Shown: positions 11,457 through 21,619, numbered from the stretch's first letter. The stretch is DNA of 64,000 nucleotides from Gambelia wislizenii (GCA_030847615.1 JAUMIR010000001.1:367342687-367406686), one strand, 5' to 3'. Notes: generated from the letters alone by a model not told the origin. Translations and numbers: made by a program.

Positions 11457-11466
11457 GCTGGCTGGT
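8985..11466 (-). repeat. Array of 15 tandem monomers (154-178 bp), probable LINE 5' UTR
   Basis: The block 'cctggggtggggtggtggag' starts at 8992, 9154, 9324, 9494, 9652, 9818, 9984, 10150, 10328, 10490, 10644, 10806, 10972, 11134 and 11296. Each unit also has 'ggccagccactcctggccac', 'ttaccccggtgtaaagggga' and a variable (TGGC)n run. The array lies inside the LINE insertion, between DIRS flank and LINE ORF, so it appears to be part of the element. Minus-strand units contain CACCC-type boxes and a CCTTAAAAG block that could serve a promoter; that role is inference. The open frames in it are artefacts of the repeat. Confidence 0.9.
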
Positions 11467-13092
11467 AGAAATACGGTATAAGCAGTTGATCTGCTTCGAC
11501 GTCGACAGGACTGAGGACAGATTCTCCCACGAGCCCTGCGTAAGCTTCAACAGCGAAGGAAGCACAGGAAGGTTGGCCACAGGAGGGGTCTTCGATTTGA
11601 TCCGATGGTAGATGGGATCCACCAGATCGGATTCTTTCTCTGGAATCTTCAAATCCAGGGCACTGGACATTCTCACCACCTGTTCAGTGAAGGTACGAAC
11701 ATCATTAGTGGGTGACGATGAGTCTTTGTCCAATAGGTCAGCTGGTGGAGAAGGAGCATCTGGTACATATGAGATGGAGGAGACCGACGAAACCAAGGAG
11801 GAGGAAGACAACGGCGAAGGGTTGCGAGGTCGATGATGCAACAAGGTAGTCCGTATCGGAGGCACTGGTGGTACCAGAGGCAGAGAATTAGTCCCGGGCT
11901 GCGTCGGGGACCCTTGACTCCCCATATCTTTCATGAGAGGCTTGACAGGTTGAAAGTCTTCAGTAGAAGTTTTCTCCAGCCCATGAAAGGAGATGTGCAG
12001 TGGTGACTGGTAGCGAGCATCCCCGGTGTCTGAACCCAAGCCAAATTGAGAATGATGGGTGAACGTAAGACCCTGGGATCTTAGTGGAGACATCAGTGAA
12101 AGCTCAAATGTGGAACGGGCCATATCATAGGCACCATAGGAATGCTCGGAGTACGAGAAGTGAGGAGATGGAGTTGGAGCCCTTCCAGTCTTCTCCTGAG
12201 ACATGGTCTCAACATCAACATAGATCGTCTCCTTACTGAGAAGTTTGTCCCATGATACTATAAGCACTGGGGACTGAGCCTGAGTAGTTGGGCAAGTCTG
12301 GAGTTCTTCATCAGAGACGTTGCCCACTTCCACCTGCACAGTCTCCAAGGAGGTAGTCGGAGTCACCTCCAGAGAGTGGGAATGGCTTCGAGCACGAGCC
12401 TCCATCTCCATCACCTGGGGTGGTACAGGCATAGGGACAGACTCTGCTAGCACTGCAACGACCACAGCAGTTTGTGGTTGTGCCACAGGATCGGATGCCG
12501 TGGTGGCCACTGTAGTGGACCTTGGGTGCTTGGATGGACGAGAAGAGGCATGTTTCTCCTTATTTTTCTTCTTCTTTGGCTAGTCCTGTTTGGATGAAGC
12601 TGAGGAGTCCCACTCCCTACTGGATCCCGACAGTTTCGACAATCCTCGGTCCCGAGCAGATGTGGAGGGCCTTTAATCACGGTCCCGTGACGGTCCCAAT
12701 ACAGTAGAATGCTTGTGAGATCAAAGGATGGCCTCTGGGTCTGAAGTCACAGACTGTCGCTGGGATGGGCTGAAGGATCGATGCCTGTGCTTGGAGGTCG
12801 GACTTACCTACGGTGAGCGACCCCTCTTCTGAGACTGGACAGCAGAACTTTGGGCAGCTGAAGTAGAAGCAGATGCAGCTCTTGGAAACAACGTCTTCTC
12901 ATAGAGGAAGGACTTGAGGCGAGAAGAACATTGCTTTCGAGCTTGAGGGGTGAAGGCCCAGCAATGAATGCAAGCATTGACGTTGTCAGCCTCCCCAGAC
13001 AAATGAGGTACTTCGAGTGCCCATCAGAGTTCAGAAGCTTCACCTGGCAAACGGTACACTGTTTTAAGGCAGCAGATTTAGACGCCATAACT
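11467..13092 (-). pseudogene. DIRS gag-like gene, N-terminal part (copy 1)
   Basis: The start is the ATG at 13090-13092 (MASKSAALKQCTVCQVKLL). A metal-binding motif follows as C-x2-C then SDGHSKYLICLG; one cysteine present in copy 2 is Tyr here. A frameshift moves the sequence to the frame at 13002-12808, which carries DNVNACIHCWAF, then a Ser/Lys-rich stretch. A later part (12510 to about 11467) has DLLDKDSSSPTNDVRTFTEQ, shared with copies 2 and 3. The frame runs from gag straight into the LINE monomers, so its last 30 or so residues are not DIRS. The role is presumably RNA packaging in particles. Confidence 0.75.
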
Positions 13093-13319
13093 AACAAATA
13101 GGGTGAGGCAGAAGAAGGGTCAAGCCAGTCCGGGACGTGCAAATCTGACAGAAGCCAAGCCAAGGGGTTGTAGAGGAAATCACAAGTCAAGAGAAAATCC
13201 AAAAACGAAGTCCAAGAACAGTCTGAGTCAATCCAATGAATGTAAGACCGAACGTGAAAGAGCTCTTGCAATAGAGGTTCCTTTGTGCTGCTTGCGCAGC
13301 GGACAAAAAGGAACTGAGG

Positions 13320-13480
13320 GGATTTAGGAGGGAGCACCTTTAAAGGGATTGTTAGGATGGGCGGAGTTACCACCAAAATGTTGCAAAACATCTTCTACCT
13401 AGCGATTCTAGAGTGTTCCAAGTTCTGCTCAGGCACAGGAGTTACCCACTGTGTGTATTCACAGAGACCACGCAGAAGAT
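13320..13480 (-). repeat. 5' inverted terminal repeat of DIRS copy 1
   Basis: It matches the termini of copies 2-4: 'ggatgggcggagttaccacc', 'tagcgattctagag', 'cacaggagttacccactgtg' and 'cagagaccacgcagaagat'. The partner repeat is missing because the element is 3'-truncated. Confidence 0.85.
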
Positions 13481-13689
13481 CCTCCAGCTCATGGGCCTAA
13501 TTCTGCTTACAAGCAGCCCCAAGAAGATTCTGTAATGTGACTCTCTCCATTTGCACTCAGAACAAAAATAGGCCATATTGAGAAAAGGAATGTATGCTTA
13601 AACCAGACTGAAATGTTAAAAGCCATATCTCCCTACACGAGCCTGCCTGAGTTTTGAAATCTTTGATGGAATCTGCTGTTCAGTCCCAT
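13481..13689. other. Unassigned flank
   Basis: No gene or repeat was recognised between DIRS copy 1 and the following LINE fragment. Confidence 0.5.
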
Positions 13690-14046
13690 CACCATCATAA
13701 TCATGTTTACTGAGGACATAAGAGATGGTCTTCCTGGTGGCTGTTCCAAGCTGTGGAACTCCTCTCATAGGAGTCTAAATTGGTTTACTTCTTTGCTCTG
13801 CTTCTGCCAACAGGGAAAGAACTTTTATTTAGACAGGAGTTTGTCATCCTGCATAAGGAGCTTTTACAATGGGGTGCAGTACTTCCCCCCTCATTTGTTA
13901 TGCATGAAATGCATTTAAATTGTTTTTAATATGAAAGTATTTAACTCTTTAAAATATTATGATTTGTAGGTGCATAATGTTTTAATCTGCATGGTAAGCC
14001 ACCTTGGGTCCTGCAAGAGAGAGCAGCAGGATATAAATAAATAACC
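13690..14046 (+). mobile_element. L2-type LINE 3' fragment
   Basis: Weak C-terminal ORF2 traces (SKLWNSSHRSL, where family members have a KLWNSLP-like segment) are followed by 'taagccaccttgggtcctgc' and 'gcaggatataaataaata', a typical L2-type 3' end. All frames are broken. Confidence 0.55.
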
Positions 14047-14049
14047 TGA

Positions 14050-14275
14050 ATACAGCCAGGTATTATGTCCAGTTTTGGACACCAGAGTTCAAGAAAAACA
14101 AGCTAGAATATGTCCAGATAGTAAACATACTTGAAATGAAGCCCTATGAGGGACATTGAGGGAGTTGGATATGTTTAGCATGGAGAAGAGAAGTAAGAGA
14201 TGATATGATAGCCATCTTTAAATATCTTAAGGGACATCACACTGAAGAAGGAATGAGCTTGTGTTCTACTGTTTC
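14050..14275 (+). mobile_element. CR1 ORF2 C-terminal fragment
   Basis: The translation follows CR1 thumb-region order: a QFW-like segment ('tgtccagttttggacacc'), 'ggagaagagaagtaagagat' for the EKRRLRGD motif and 'tatcttaagggacatcacac' for YLKGCH. It is broken and CR1 similarity stops near 14275. Confidence 0.65.
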
Positions 14276-15044
14276 AGAGAACAGTATGCAAATGAAACTA
14301 TAAGCACATCTCTCAGTTAATGAAGTTGATGCATTTGTGGGCTGTACTTCTTTGACAGAAACCTTGGTACCAGTGGTATAAAGAGCACGGAAAGAACACA
14401 GAATTGGAAGAGACCACATGGATAGATTCCTAAACCACAAAACAGAAGAACAGTTCAACATGTTTCCAACTTTTTATGCACATGTGAAATGAAAGAACCA
14501 GGTCAAAGTAAGCCTTGAATAAGTAAACCAAACATTTTGAATCTTCTAGAGACTACTTGAAAGCTTCTCTAAAATGAGTCCTAGAATTATTTTTCTTTCA
14601 ACAGACTGCACTTTTCTTATGATTTCTATTTTGGTGACAAAACTTACAGATCTATGTTTTTTAAAATGCCAACTAGTGAGGCAGGCTATTCTGTTTTCAC
14701 CTTTTCTTTCTGTTTGGCTCTTCACACATGTTCATTAAGTGAAACTGGAGGCAGCTATTTACCATGTCTATTGTACATAAGCTGCAGTAGGATCATCCAG
14801 AGTAGAATCTCATTCTTTCCCAGGTTAGGCTTTATTGCATTGCATTGTTTACTGCAGACCTGCTGCTGAGACCCAACACTGAAAGTTTTTCCTGCACGCT
14901 TTCACCGTCCTCCCAAAACCAATGCTGCAATAAATAAATAAATAAAAATCCCAAGAAGACAAGAAAGGGGGACTGGTCTCCTCTAAACGCTTTGGGGGGG
15001 GGGGAGAGCTTTTTTTGTCAGAGGCTTTGTTAACTGAGATATGT
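14276..15044. other. Non-CR1 sequence between two CR1 fragments
   Basis: About 770 bp of AT-rich sequence separates two CR1 pieces that are consecutive in the element. It contains a short (AAAT)n run near 14929-14947 and a G-run at 14992-15004. It may be an old insertion; no class is recognised. Confidence 0.4.
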
Positions 15045-15275
15045 CTGTACAAAAAAAGGAAATTCCAACTAAACATTAGGAAGAACGTTCTGATAAGAGA
15101 TGTTTAACAAAACAAGACTACATTGGAAGGTACTGTCCTGTCCTTATGTGGAGGCTTTTAAATAGAAAGTAGATGACCACCTCTTAGGGGTACTTTAGTG
15201 GTAGGTTCATGCACTGGTAAGCGTTGTACTATATGGCTGTTGGGCTCCCATCTAACTCTGTGATTCTATAAAATC
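15045..15275 (+). mobile_element. CR1 3' fragment
   Basis: It holds the last CR1 coding part ('ccaactaaacattaggaaga') and a 3' end with 'tctaactctgtgattctata', the CR1-type terminus. It probably belongs to the same copy as the fragment at 14050. Confidence 0.65.
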
Positions 15276-15340
15276 ACATATAAACTGTCAACTTCATTCT
15301 TCTCCTGGCTACTTTTAGCTCAGTCTGCTTTGTGGAGTGT

Positions 15341-15361
15341 TCACACACACACACACACACA
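15341..15361. repeat. (CA)n microsatellite
   Basis: A run of about ten CA dinucleotides. Confidence 0.95.
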
Positions 15362-15594
15362 CTTTTGTATAGGCCTTAGCTCCGAATCATAATTATATCT
15401 AATTAATTTTATCTTAAGTTTTTTAACGTGTTTTTTTCTTTCCACATTGGACAAGATTTGTGTTTAATTTAGAAGGGAAAGGGTCAGATCGTAGGGCTAA
15501 AGAGGGAAGAGGCCTAATTAAATGAAGATAAAAAATGTTATAGATGAATGAAGAATGTGAAGAAGGGACACTACCAAGTGGTAGCATCAAAGGT

Positions 15595-16020
15595 TTTTTG
15601 TCCTTTAGAAAAGTGCTGGTGGTTGGGGACTTGCTGCTCAGGGATATAGAGGCACCTGTGTGCCAGCCTGACGAAATTATTTGGGAAGTGTACTGTGTTC
15701 CTAATACATGCATCCAGGATGTCACTGACAACTTGCCAAAACCCATAAAGAACAGATCAGTACCCCTTTCTCCTTACTCATATGGGCACCAACAACACAG
15801 TCAAGAACACCTTTGAAAAGATCACTTCTGAATATGAAGCTTTGGCAAGGATGCTGAAGGACTGAGGCTCAGGTGACATTCTTGTAAATTCTGACTGTGA
15901 AGGACAGAGAGATAGGAAGATATTAAAAGTGAATGGATGGCTATGTAGCTGGTGTAGACAGGAGAGGTTTGGCTTCTGGGACCATGGTCTTCACCTCCTG
16001 TTGTCCAGAAAGCAACTAGG
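15595..16020 (+). pseudogene. CR1 ORF1 esterase-like domain
   Basis: The translation has VLVVGDLLLRDIEAPVCQPDE, in which the GDS block of the SGNH-type esterase reads GDL so the nucleophile serine is lost. CIQDVTDNLPK and, in another frame, the equivalent of HVGTNNT ('atgggcaccaacaacacagt') and 'tggtgtagacaggagaggtt' follow. This domain is characteristic of CR1 ORF1 proteins, which bind RNA and possibly lipid. At least two frameshifts occur and the ORF is cut by the LTR-like insertion. Confidence 0.7.
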
Positions 16021-16021
16021 T

Positions 16022-16696
16022 ACCAGCAAAGTATAAACAGCACTAGTCTGTGAAGGGAGCCAACTGCTAATTAGCTCACAGGAATGCAAACACAGTCAAA
16101 GAACTAGTCCAGTAACACAGTCCAAAAGGGTCAGAGGCTTATGGCAATCAGTCAGCATGGTCCAAAGCAGTCCAAGGGTCAACAGGAGCAGGAAGCAGAG
16201 TAGTCAGGGACAGTCCAAGGTCTAAGCATGGGTCAGGGTAACAGACAGAAGTCAAGATAACTGGAACCCAGGCACCAAAGTCAGCAGGAAGCTTTCACCA
16301 GGAAGATCAGTTGATCTCTGACAAAGCCTCCATCGCCTCTCACAGCATCTATAAAGCAATTAAGGCTTTGTCAGGTGTTTCTTAACAAGCAGGTTTTTCT
16401 CATAAAGTCTTGGAGACTTCCTTTGAGCTTCCTTTTGAGCTTGCTGCTGGCTATATGATGGTGGAGGTAAGTCCCTCTCTTCTTCTTCATCCTTATCTAA
16501 GTGGGCAGGACTCTCTGCTGGGACTGATGCCAACCCACTCAGACCAGGCTCTTCCTCTGTTCGAGCCTCTAGGTTGGCAGGGTTTCCTGCTGTCACAGGT
16601 GGAGATAAACCTGTGCCAGGATCCCTAGGGCCATTCCCTGCCATGTCCTCCTCCTCCTCTGACTCTATAGCCTCATCAGGTTCATAGGGCATGACA
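16022..16696 (-). mobile_element. LTR-like insertion (candidate Gypsy solo LTR)
   Basis: On the minus strand the element starts TGTCATGCCCTATGAACC at 16696 and contains an acidic reading frame (16692-16360, 110 codons with EEEEDMAGNG and EEEERDLPPP), then a TATA-like TTTATAG and CTTTGGACC/CTTGGACTG motifs common in Gypsy LTRs. It interrupts CR1 ORF1. A related LTR lies at 46631-47240. The left boundary and target duplication are uncertain. The acidic frame is not a recognised gene. Confidence 0.5.
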
Positions 16697-16954
16697 TAGA
16701 TAGAGGACTATTGGCTACAGATGGGCTGCACCTCATGAAGATTGGGAAGCATGTCTTTGGTAGTAGCATGGCAAGTCTGAATAAGAGAGTTTTAAACCAA
16801 ATTCTTGGGAAAGTTAGATATGATAGCTCAAACATAACATCAGTCCAAAGGCAAGCTCTAAACGCAAGAATTTGAATAATAGAGGGGAAGCTGACAGACA
16901 GAATGCGATCCACAGAAATAATGACAGTAAATTAATAGGTGAGAACAGAGCTTC
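16697..16954 (+). pseudogene. CR1 ORF1 C-terminal remnant and spacer
   Basis: Directly after the LTR-like insertion the plus strand resumes CR1 ORF1 with 'gatgggctgcacctcatgaa' (DGLHL-like) and a terminal segment near 16790. The rest to 16954 is the decayed ORF1-ORF2 spacer. Confidence 0.55.
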
Positions 16955-17700
16955 AACTGTCAATATACCAACACACAGAGTCTGGGAAACAAACAAGATG
17001 AGCTTGAAGTCATAGTGCAGGAAGGTACGTTTGACTTTATAGGCATAATGAGACCTGGCAGGATGACTCCCATGACTGGCATATTACAATTGAAGGACAT
17101 AAGCTATTCAAAAATAACAGACGTGGCAGAAAGGGAGGAGGAGTAGCATTATATGTCACAGACAAATTCACTTGTTCAAAAATCCATGGTCAGAGTACAC
17201 AGTTGAGAGCATTTGAATAAAAATAAATGGAGTAATAAAAATTGCAACGTTGTGATAGGAGCTTATTACAGGCCACAAACCAAACCAAGAAGAGGTGGTG
17301 GATTATGCCTTTCAGAAACAAATTTCAGAAATCGCGAAGATGCACAAATTACTAATTATTGGGGGGGGGGGGTTTTCAATTACCCTGATATCTGCTGGGA
17401 GACTAACTCTGTTAAGCATAGGCTCTCCAACGAATTCCTGATGTGCCTTGCAGATAATTTCCTATTTCAAAAGGCAGAGGAAAGAACAAGGGGGTCAGCA
17501 GTCCTGGACTTGATCCTAACCAATAGGGAGGAGTTGGTCACTGGAATCAAAGTAGCTGATACTTTAGAGAGAAGTGACCATGTAATGCTAGAATTCATGA
17601 TTGTAGTACAGAACAAAGAAGAGCATAGTCATGGACCTTGGATTTCAGGAAAGCTAATGTTAACACGTTCAGGGTTATACTGGATGGAATCTCATGGCTA
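16955..17700 (+). pseudogene. CR1 ORF2 AP endonuclease domain
   Basis: From about 16960 a frame reads YTNTQSLGNKQDELEVIV, then RKGGGVALYV-like coding near 17130, and after a frameshift [42 protein letters not shown] and [13 protein letters not shown]. This is the order of the CR1 endonuclease, including the catalytic SDH near the end. The domain nicks target DNA. A homopolymer G run at 17361-17372 and several stops show it is dead. Confidence 0.8.
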
Positions 17701-18411
17701 GACATGCTAAAGGAAAAAGACACCCAGGAAGGTGGGGGGTTTTGAAGAAGGCTTAGGGGGGGGGAAACACAATCACAAACAATCCCATGGAAGAAGAAAA
17801 ATGGGAAATATCTGAAAAAGCCAAAGTGGCCACACAGCAACTCAAGGAGAAAGTGAAAAGCAAAAAGAGTATATATAAAGACTAGAAGGGGGGGGGGATG
17901 AATCATCAAAGAAGAGTACAAATGTGTAGCCCAAGTTTGCAGGAATAGTATAAGGAAAGCTAAAGCACAGAATGAGTTCAGATTAACTAGGCAAGCAAAG
18001 AACAGCAAAGGGGGGTTTCCAGAAACATTTGAGGCAAGAGAATGACCAAAGAGATAGTGGGGCTGCAGTTCAATAAGGGTGGTAAAAGGCTAACAGTTCA
18101 TTATCAAAAGGCAGAATTACTCAATACTTAACTTCAGTTTTCTCCCAAAAAGAGAACTATGTACTTCCATGAAGCAGTAGGGAAATTGTCAAGGGATCTG
18201 GATTTCAAATCAAGATTGATAGGGAATTAGTCAGGAATCACATAACTAACCTAAGCAAGTTCAAGTCTGCCGGGCCAGATGAACTGCATCCCAGAGTACT
18301 GAAGGAACTTGCCTTAAATTTTTTTAGAAATGTTGGAGAACAGGTGAGCTGTCAGAGGACTGGAGAAGGGCAAACATTGTTCCTCTTTTCAAAAAGAAAA
18401 TTCAGGAAGGT
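17701..18411 (+). pseudogene. CR1 ORF2 endonuclease-RT linker and RT start
   Basis: The linker is broken by stops and G-rich indels (17756-17763, 17887-17895). Toward 18240-18400 the CR1 pattern is clear: 'tctgccgggccagatgaact' (SAGPDEL), then a segment ending DWRRANIVPLF-like at the DIRS boundary. Confidence 0.65.
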
Positions 18412-18604
18412 CAGGTTGCTTACCTGTAATCATAGATCTTCGACTGGCCTTCTGTGAATTCACACAGTGGGTTACTCCTGCGCCGAGCAGTCGGAACCTA
18501 CTGGAGTCGCTAGGCAGAATAGTTTTTGATACATTGTGGCGGTAGCTCCACCCATCCTAGCATTTCCTTTAAAAGGCGCTCCCGCCTAATTCCCCTTAGT
18601 TCCA
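18412..18604 (-). repeat. 3' terminal inverted repeat of DIRS copy 2
   Basis: From about position 18463 ('cacagtgggttactcctgcg') to 18604 the sequence is an imperfect reverse complement of 23974-24122. The outermost 40 or so bases ('caggttgcttacctgtaatc') are specific to this end. Confidence 0.9.
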
Positions 18605-18690
18605 TAAAGGACGCCGCAATCAGCAGCATCAAGCACATTAAGCATGTATGACATTGCAGGACATAGAAGGGAAGGATGGGTGGGTCTATG

Positions 18691-18785
18691 TGAATTCACA
18701 GAAGACCACTCGAAGATCTATGGTTACAGGGAAGCAACCTGACCATCTTCTTCGTGGTCTCTGTGAATCCACACAGTGGGTAGAT
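18691..18785 (-). repeat. Internal complementary region of DIRS copy 2
   Basis: The left part ('cactcgaagatctatggtta', 'gcaacct') is the reverse complement of the 3' terminus at 18412-18450. The right part ('catcttcttcgtggtctctg') is the reverse complement of the 5' terminus at 24120-24152. The two meet head to head near 18741, as expected for the region that templates circle closure in DIRS replication. Confidence 0.9.
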
Positions 18786-18908
18786 TAGCAAGCTTCATAA
18801 CCAGGAGACGGGTACGTCATGCACACAAGCAAGACGAGTACAGTTGTAGTGCAAAAAAAAAAACCCAACCAGCTTTATTAACAGCAAATTCAAAAGCACC
18901 ACCTTTAC

Positions 18909-19910
18909 TCACTGAAGGGAGGACAAAAGCACAGCCCTTCCAAACGCCTGGGCCTCACTGCGAGACCGGGTGTCAAGTCTGTAGTGAGAAATAAAAGTGA
19001 TAGGTGTGGCCCAGGTAGCTACCCGACAAATGGCCTCCAAGGGGACTCTCGAGAGAAAGGCAGCTGAAGTCAAAACATCTCTGGAGGATTGGCCCCAAAT
19101 TCGTTCGGGCATAGGTTTACGAGCCAACTCGTAGCACATCTTGATTGTAGAGACAACACATTTTGACAGGCTTTGAGACGAGATCGGAGCGCCTTGCTTG
19201 GAATCCACATAAGCCACGAACAAACGTGGATCCTTTTGAAGTGAAGCAGTTTGCTGTGTAAAACGAAAGAGTCCTCCAGACATCAAGGGAGTGGAGAGCC
19301 CATTCAAAGTCATCCTTTGGGTCTTCCATCAGAGCTGGCAGGCGATGGGCTGGTTGAGGTGGAACCTAGAAACCACCTTTGGGAGGAAATAAAAGTCCAG
19401 CCTGAGGAACACCTTGTGCTTATGGAACGACAGGTATGGAGCATTGGAACGTAAGGCACATAGTTCACCAGCCTGGCGGGCTGAGGTAATGGCAACAAGA
19501 AAGGCCATTTTCCATGAGGAATCTCAAGTCTGAGTGGCCATGGGTTCGAAGGGTCGTCTAGAAAGCTGCGATAGAACAAATCCGAGGCTCCAGGCTGGAG
19601 GGGGCTCAACCACAGGAGGATGAAGGTTGGTGTAACCCTTCAGGAACTTCTTGATGACCAGATCACAACATGGAGAGGTTCAATGGAAATAGTGGCAAGG
19701 TAGCCCCTCAGCGACAAAATGGCTAACCCAAACTCAAAAGGTGAAGCAGGAACTGGAGCACCGAAACAGTGGTGGCAGATTCAACTGTGGGATCATAAGA
19801 GGTAAGAAAGTCCAAGAATCGCTTCCACTTGTATGAGTAGGACCGATGCGTAGCCAGGCGGAGAGAGGCGTCGACCACAGCATGGATGTCATCCGGCAAT
19901 GGAATCAGCA
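18909..19910 (-). pseudogene. DIRS tyrosine recombinase (copy 2)
   Basis: On the minus strand an N-terminal SAM-like segment (DASLRLATHRSYSYKWKRFL near 19800-19880) is followed, in other frames, by the catalytic domain. The last frame (19313-18909) has QSSRDVLTSAAFLSRVPLE and FISHYRLDTRSR. In this family the catalytic set is R..HxxR..Y; here the HxxR histidine is Gln (QSSR), while the arginine and the tyrosine in SHY remain. The enzyme would integrate the circular DNA in place of an integrase. Frameshifts near 19310 and 19610 also inactivate it. Confidence 0.85.
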
Positions 19911-19959
19911 ACTGGCCCGCTGGTACCAGTGGTGGAATCAGTGTTGAATCCTCCACACG

Positions 19960-20450
19960 GTTAACCTCAGTGTCTATAGGTCCGGGTGTCTGACCCTGCC
20001 ATCTTGGACGGTCAGCAGATCCGGTCGGTAAGGCAGGTGGACGAAACGGTGTCGTGTTAGGCAGAGGAGAGAGGAAAACCACAGCTGCCAGGGCTACAAC
20101 GGTGTCACCAAAATTGCATTCAAACAGTCTCAACGAAGTTTGGAGACTACCCGAGTCAAGAGTGGGAACGGTGGGAACAGGTACAGAAGAGGACCGCTCC
20201 AACGAAATGGGAAGTCATCGCCCCTTGATCCTCAAGCTCGAAACCATGCACAATATAGGCAGCACTGCTGGTTGGTGGGACTCGCAAACAGCTCCACTGC
20301 TGGGTGGCCCCAGCGACAGAACAGGTAGTGAACCACACTGTGGTGCAACATCCACTCGTGGACGGAGGAACTTGAACGGCTGAGTTCATCAGCAAGTTTT
20401 CTCTTCTCCTGGCAAGTGGATGGAGAGGGGAAGTATATTCCTCAAGATGC
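19960..20450 (-). pseudogene. DIRS RNase H-recombinase linker (copy 2)
   Basis: The minus strand contains a conserved block seen better in copies 3 and 4: LYLFPPFPLLTRV-like, then a WPRQPW-like segment (degraded here) and LPYRPDLLTVQD. It is interrupted by stops. Function is unknown; it is conserved between RNase H and recombinase in DIRS elements. Confidence 0.65.
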
Positions 20451-20519
20451 ACTAGTCCCAAATTTTCATAGTCAGTGACTGCAGGGAAGGTGACCTTGTC
20501 CCGCCATGATTGTTCAGTT

Positions 20520-20830
20520 AAAACATCACTGTGGTGTTGTCTGTTACCAGCAGCACCGTTCTCCCTGCTATCAGACTTTTGAAGGCTCGGAATGCTTTTT
20601 GGACAGCCATGAGTTCGAGGAAGTTGATATGTAGGTCCTTCTCGTTGGCATCCCAAGTACCCTGAATCTTATAGGCATTCAGATGTGCCCCCAATCCCCA
20701 GAGGGAGGCATCCGTGGTGATCATGATGTCGGGCTGCGGGGGATCTAATGGCATAACTGAGAGGACATTCAGAGGCTGCAGCCACCAGTTTAGAAAGCAG
20801 TGGACCGCCCAAGGCATGGTCAACAATTTG
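20520..20830 (-). pseudogene. DIRS RNase H domain (copy 2)
   Basis: The frame 20826-20518 reads PDIMITTDASLWGLGAHLN, LHINFLELMAVQKAFRAF and VLLVTDNTTVMF. The D-E-D acidic residues of RNase H (TTDAS, LELMA, VTDNT) are all present. The enzyme would remove the RNA strand after reverse transcription. The frame opens within the RT-RNase H connection and runs off into broken sequence. Confidence 0.85.
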
Positions 20831-21028
20831 CATGGCGAGTCTCATTCGAGATCGAAGATGTCTAGAAACCAGGCCTGCAGAGGACAGAAGCGCAACTTGG
20901 TCAAGTATGTGACCACCGTCGTGGCAGCCATATAGCCAAGAAGAACCTGTACTAAATGCGCCGAGACTCATCAGGACTGAAGGCAATGTGAAATCAAAGT
21001 CCGCAGTATCGAAACAGTCCCTCGGAAG

Positions 21029-21619
21029 TTAAGTCCTCACCGTAGTCAAATCTAGAAGTGCCCCAATGAATTGGATGACCTGAATGGGATCGAGATGGGA
21101 TTTCTCTAAGTTAACGATCAGTCTCAGGGTGTCCAACAAATTCAGTGTCAGGCATACATCCCGGAATAGTTGAAGCCGGGAGTTCGCAACCAGCAACCAG
21201 TCATCGATGTAGGGGAAGACAACCACACCATGCTGATGGAGGAAGGCTGCCACTGCTGACATACACTTTGTAAAGACCCTTGGTGCCGTGGAGAGACTGA
21301 AGGGCAGAACATGGAATTGGAAGACATTGTTCTTGATCTGGAATGCCAGGAACCACCTGTGAACTGGATGGATTCCCACATGGAAGTACGAATATTTGAG
21401 GTCTATCGACGTGAACCAGTCTCCCTGTTGCAGAAGAGGCAGGATGGAGGAAAAAGTGACCATACAAAATTTCCTCGGGGTGATGTATTTGTTCAACATG
21501 TGGAGGTCAAGGATGGGACAAAGGCCACCATCCGTCTTGGTAACAAGGAAGTACCTCGAAAAGAAAAAGAGGTAAAGTCAATTGGGTTCGATGGCTTTGA
21601 TGGCTCCCTTCTGCAGTAA
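21029..21619 (-). pseudogene. DIRS reverse transcriptase (copy 2), catalytic box intact
   Basis: The frame 21499-21029 has FCMVTFSSILPLLQQGDWF, motif A FTSIDLKYSYFHVGIHPVH, FSLSTAPRVFTKCMSAVAAF and an intact YIDD box in VVVFPYIDDWLLVANS. The N-terminal RT part lies in another frame between 21500 and 21619. The last strand segment IQFIGALLDL precedes a stop at 21029. It is the only copy here with YIDD preserved, but frameshifts upstream make it non-functional as a whole. Confidence 0.88.

Larger units (their letters stand above)
5708..11473 (-). mobile_element. L2-type LINE with tandem-monomer 5' end, inserted in DIRS copy 1
   Basis: On the minus strand this is a full LINE: a tandem monomer array (about 11466-8985), an AP-endonuclease plus RT frame (9043-5966), a short 3' UTR and an (ATT)n tail at 5711-5728. 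DIRS sequence stops at 5707 and resumes at about 11467. The candidate target duplication is AGAAATA at 5708-5714 and 11467-11473, partly ambiguous because the tail is AT-rich. Protein motifs put it in the CR1/L2/Vingi group; I favour L2-type. Near-intact coding and clean boundaries suggest a young insertion. Confidence 0.8.
4100..13480 (-). mobile_element. DIRS-like retrotransposon copy 1, 3'-truncated and split by a LINE
   Basis: On the minus strand, from the 5' terminus near 13480, come an inverted terminal repeat, gag, then (after the LINE at 5708-11473) the end of gag and the RT. Homology to the other DIRS copies stops near 4100, so RNase H, recombinase, internal complementary region and the 3' terminal repeat are absent. 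The two halves align in order with copies 2 and 3, which shows one element interrupted by a later insertion. The 5' end reads 'cagagaccacgcagaagat' on the plus strand. Many frameshifts mark it as dead. Confidence 0.85.

Noticed and set aside
8985..11466. CRISPR-like array or centromeric satellite
   Set aside because: Units are adjacent without unique spacers, the genome is vertebrate, and the array ends exactly at a LINE insertion boundary.
9647..11611. Series of short plus- and minus-strand frames with SQPASQP or LAGWLAG repeats
   Set aside because: They are the translation of the tandem monomers and their TGGC tract.
17595..18008. 137-codon minus-strand frame with hydrophobic Phe/Leu-rich sequence, possible membrane protein
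   Set aside because: It is antisense to CR1 ORF2; A-rich plus-strand coding yields Phe/Leu-rich antisense translation.
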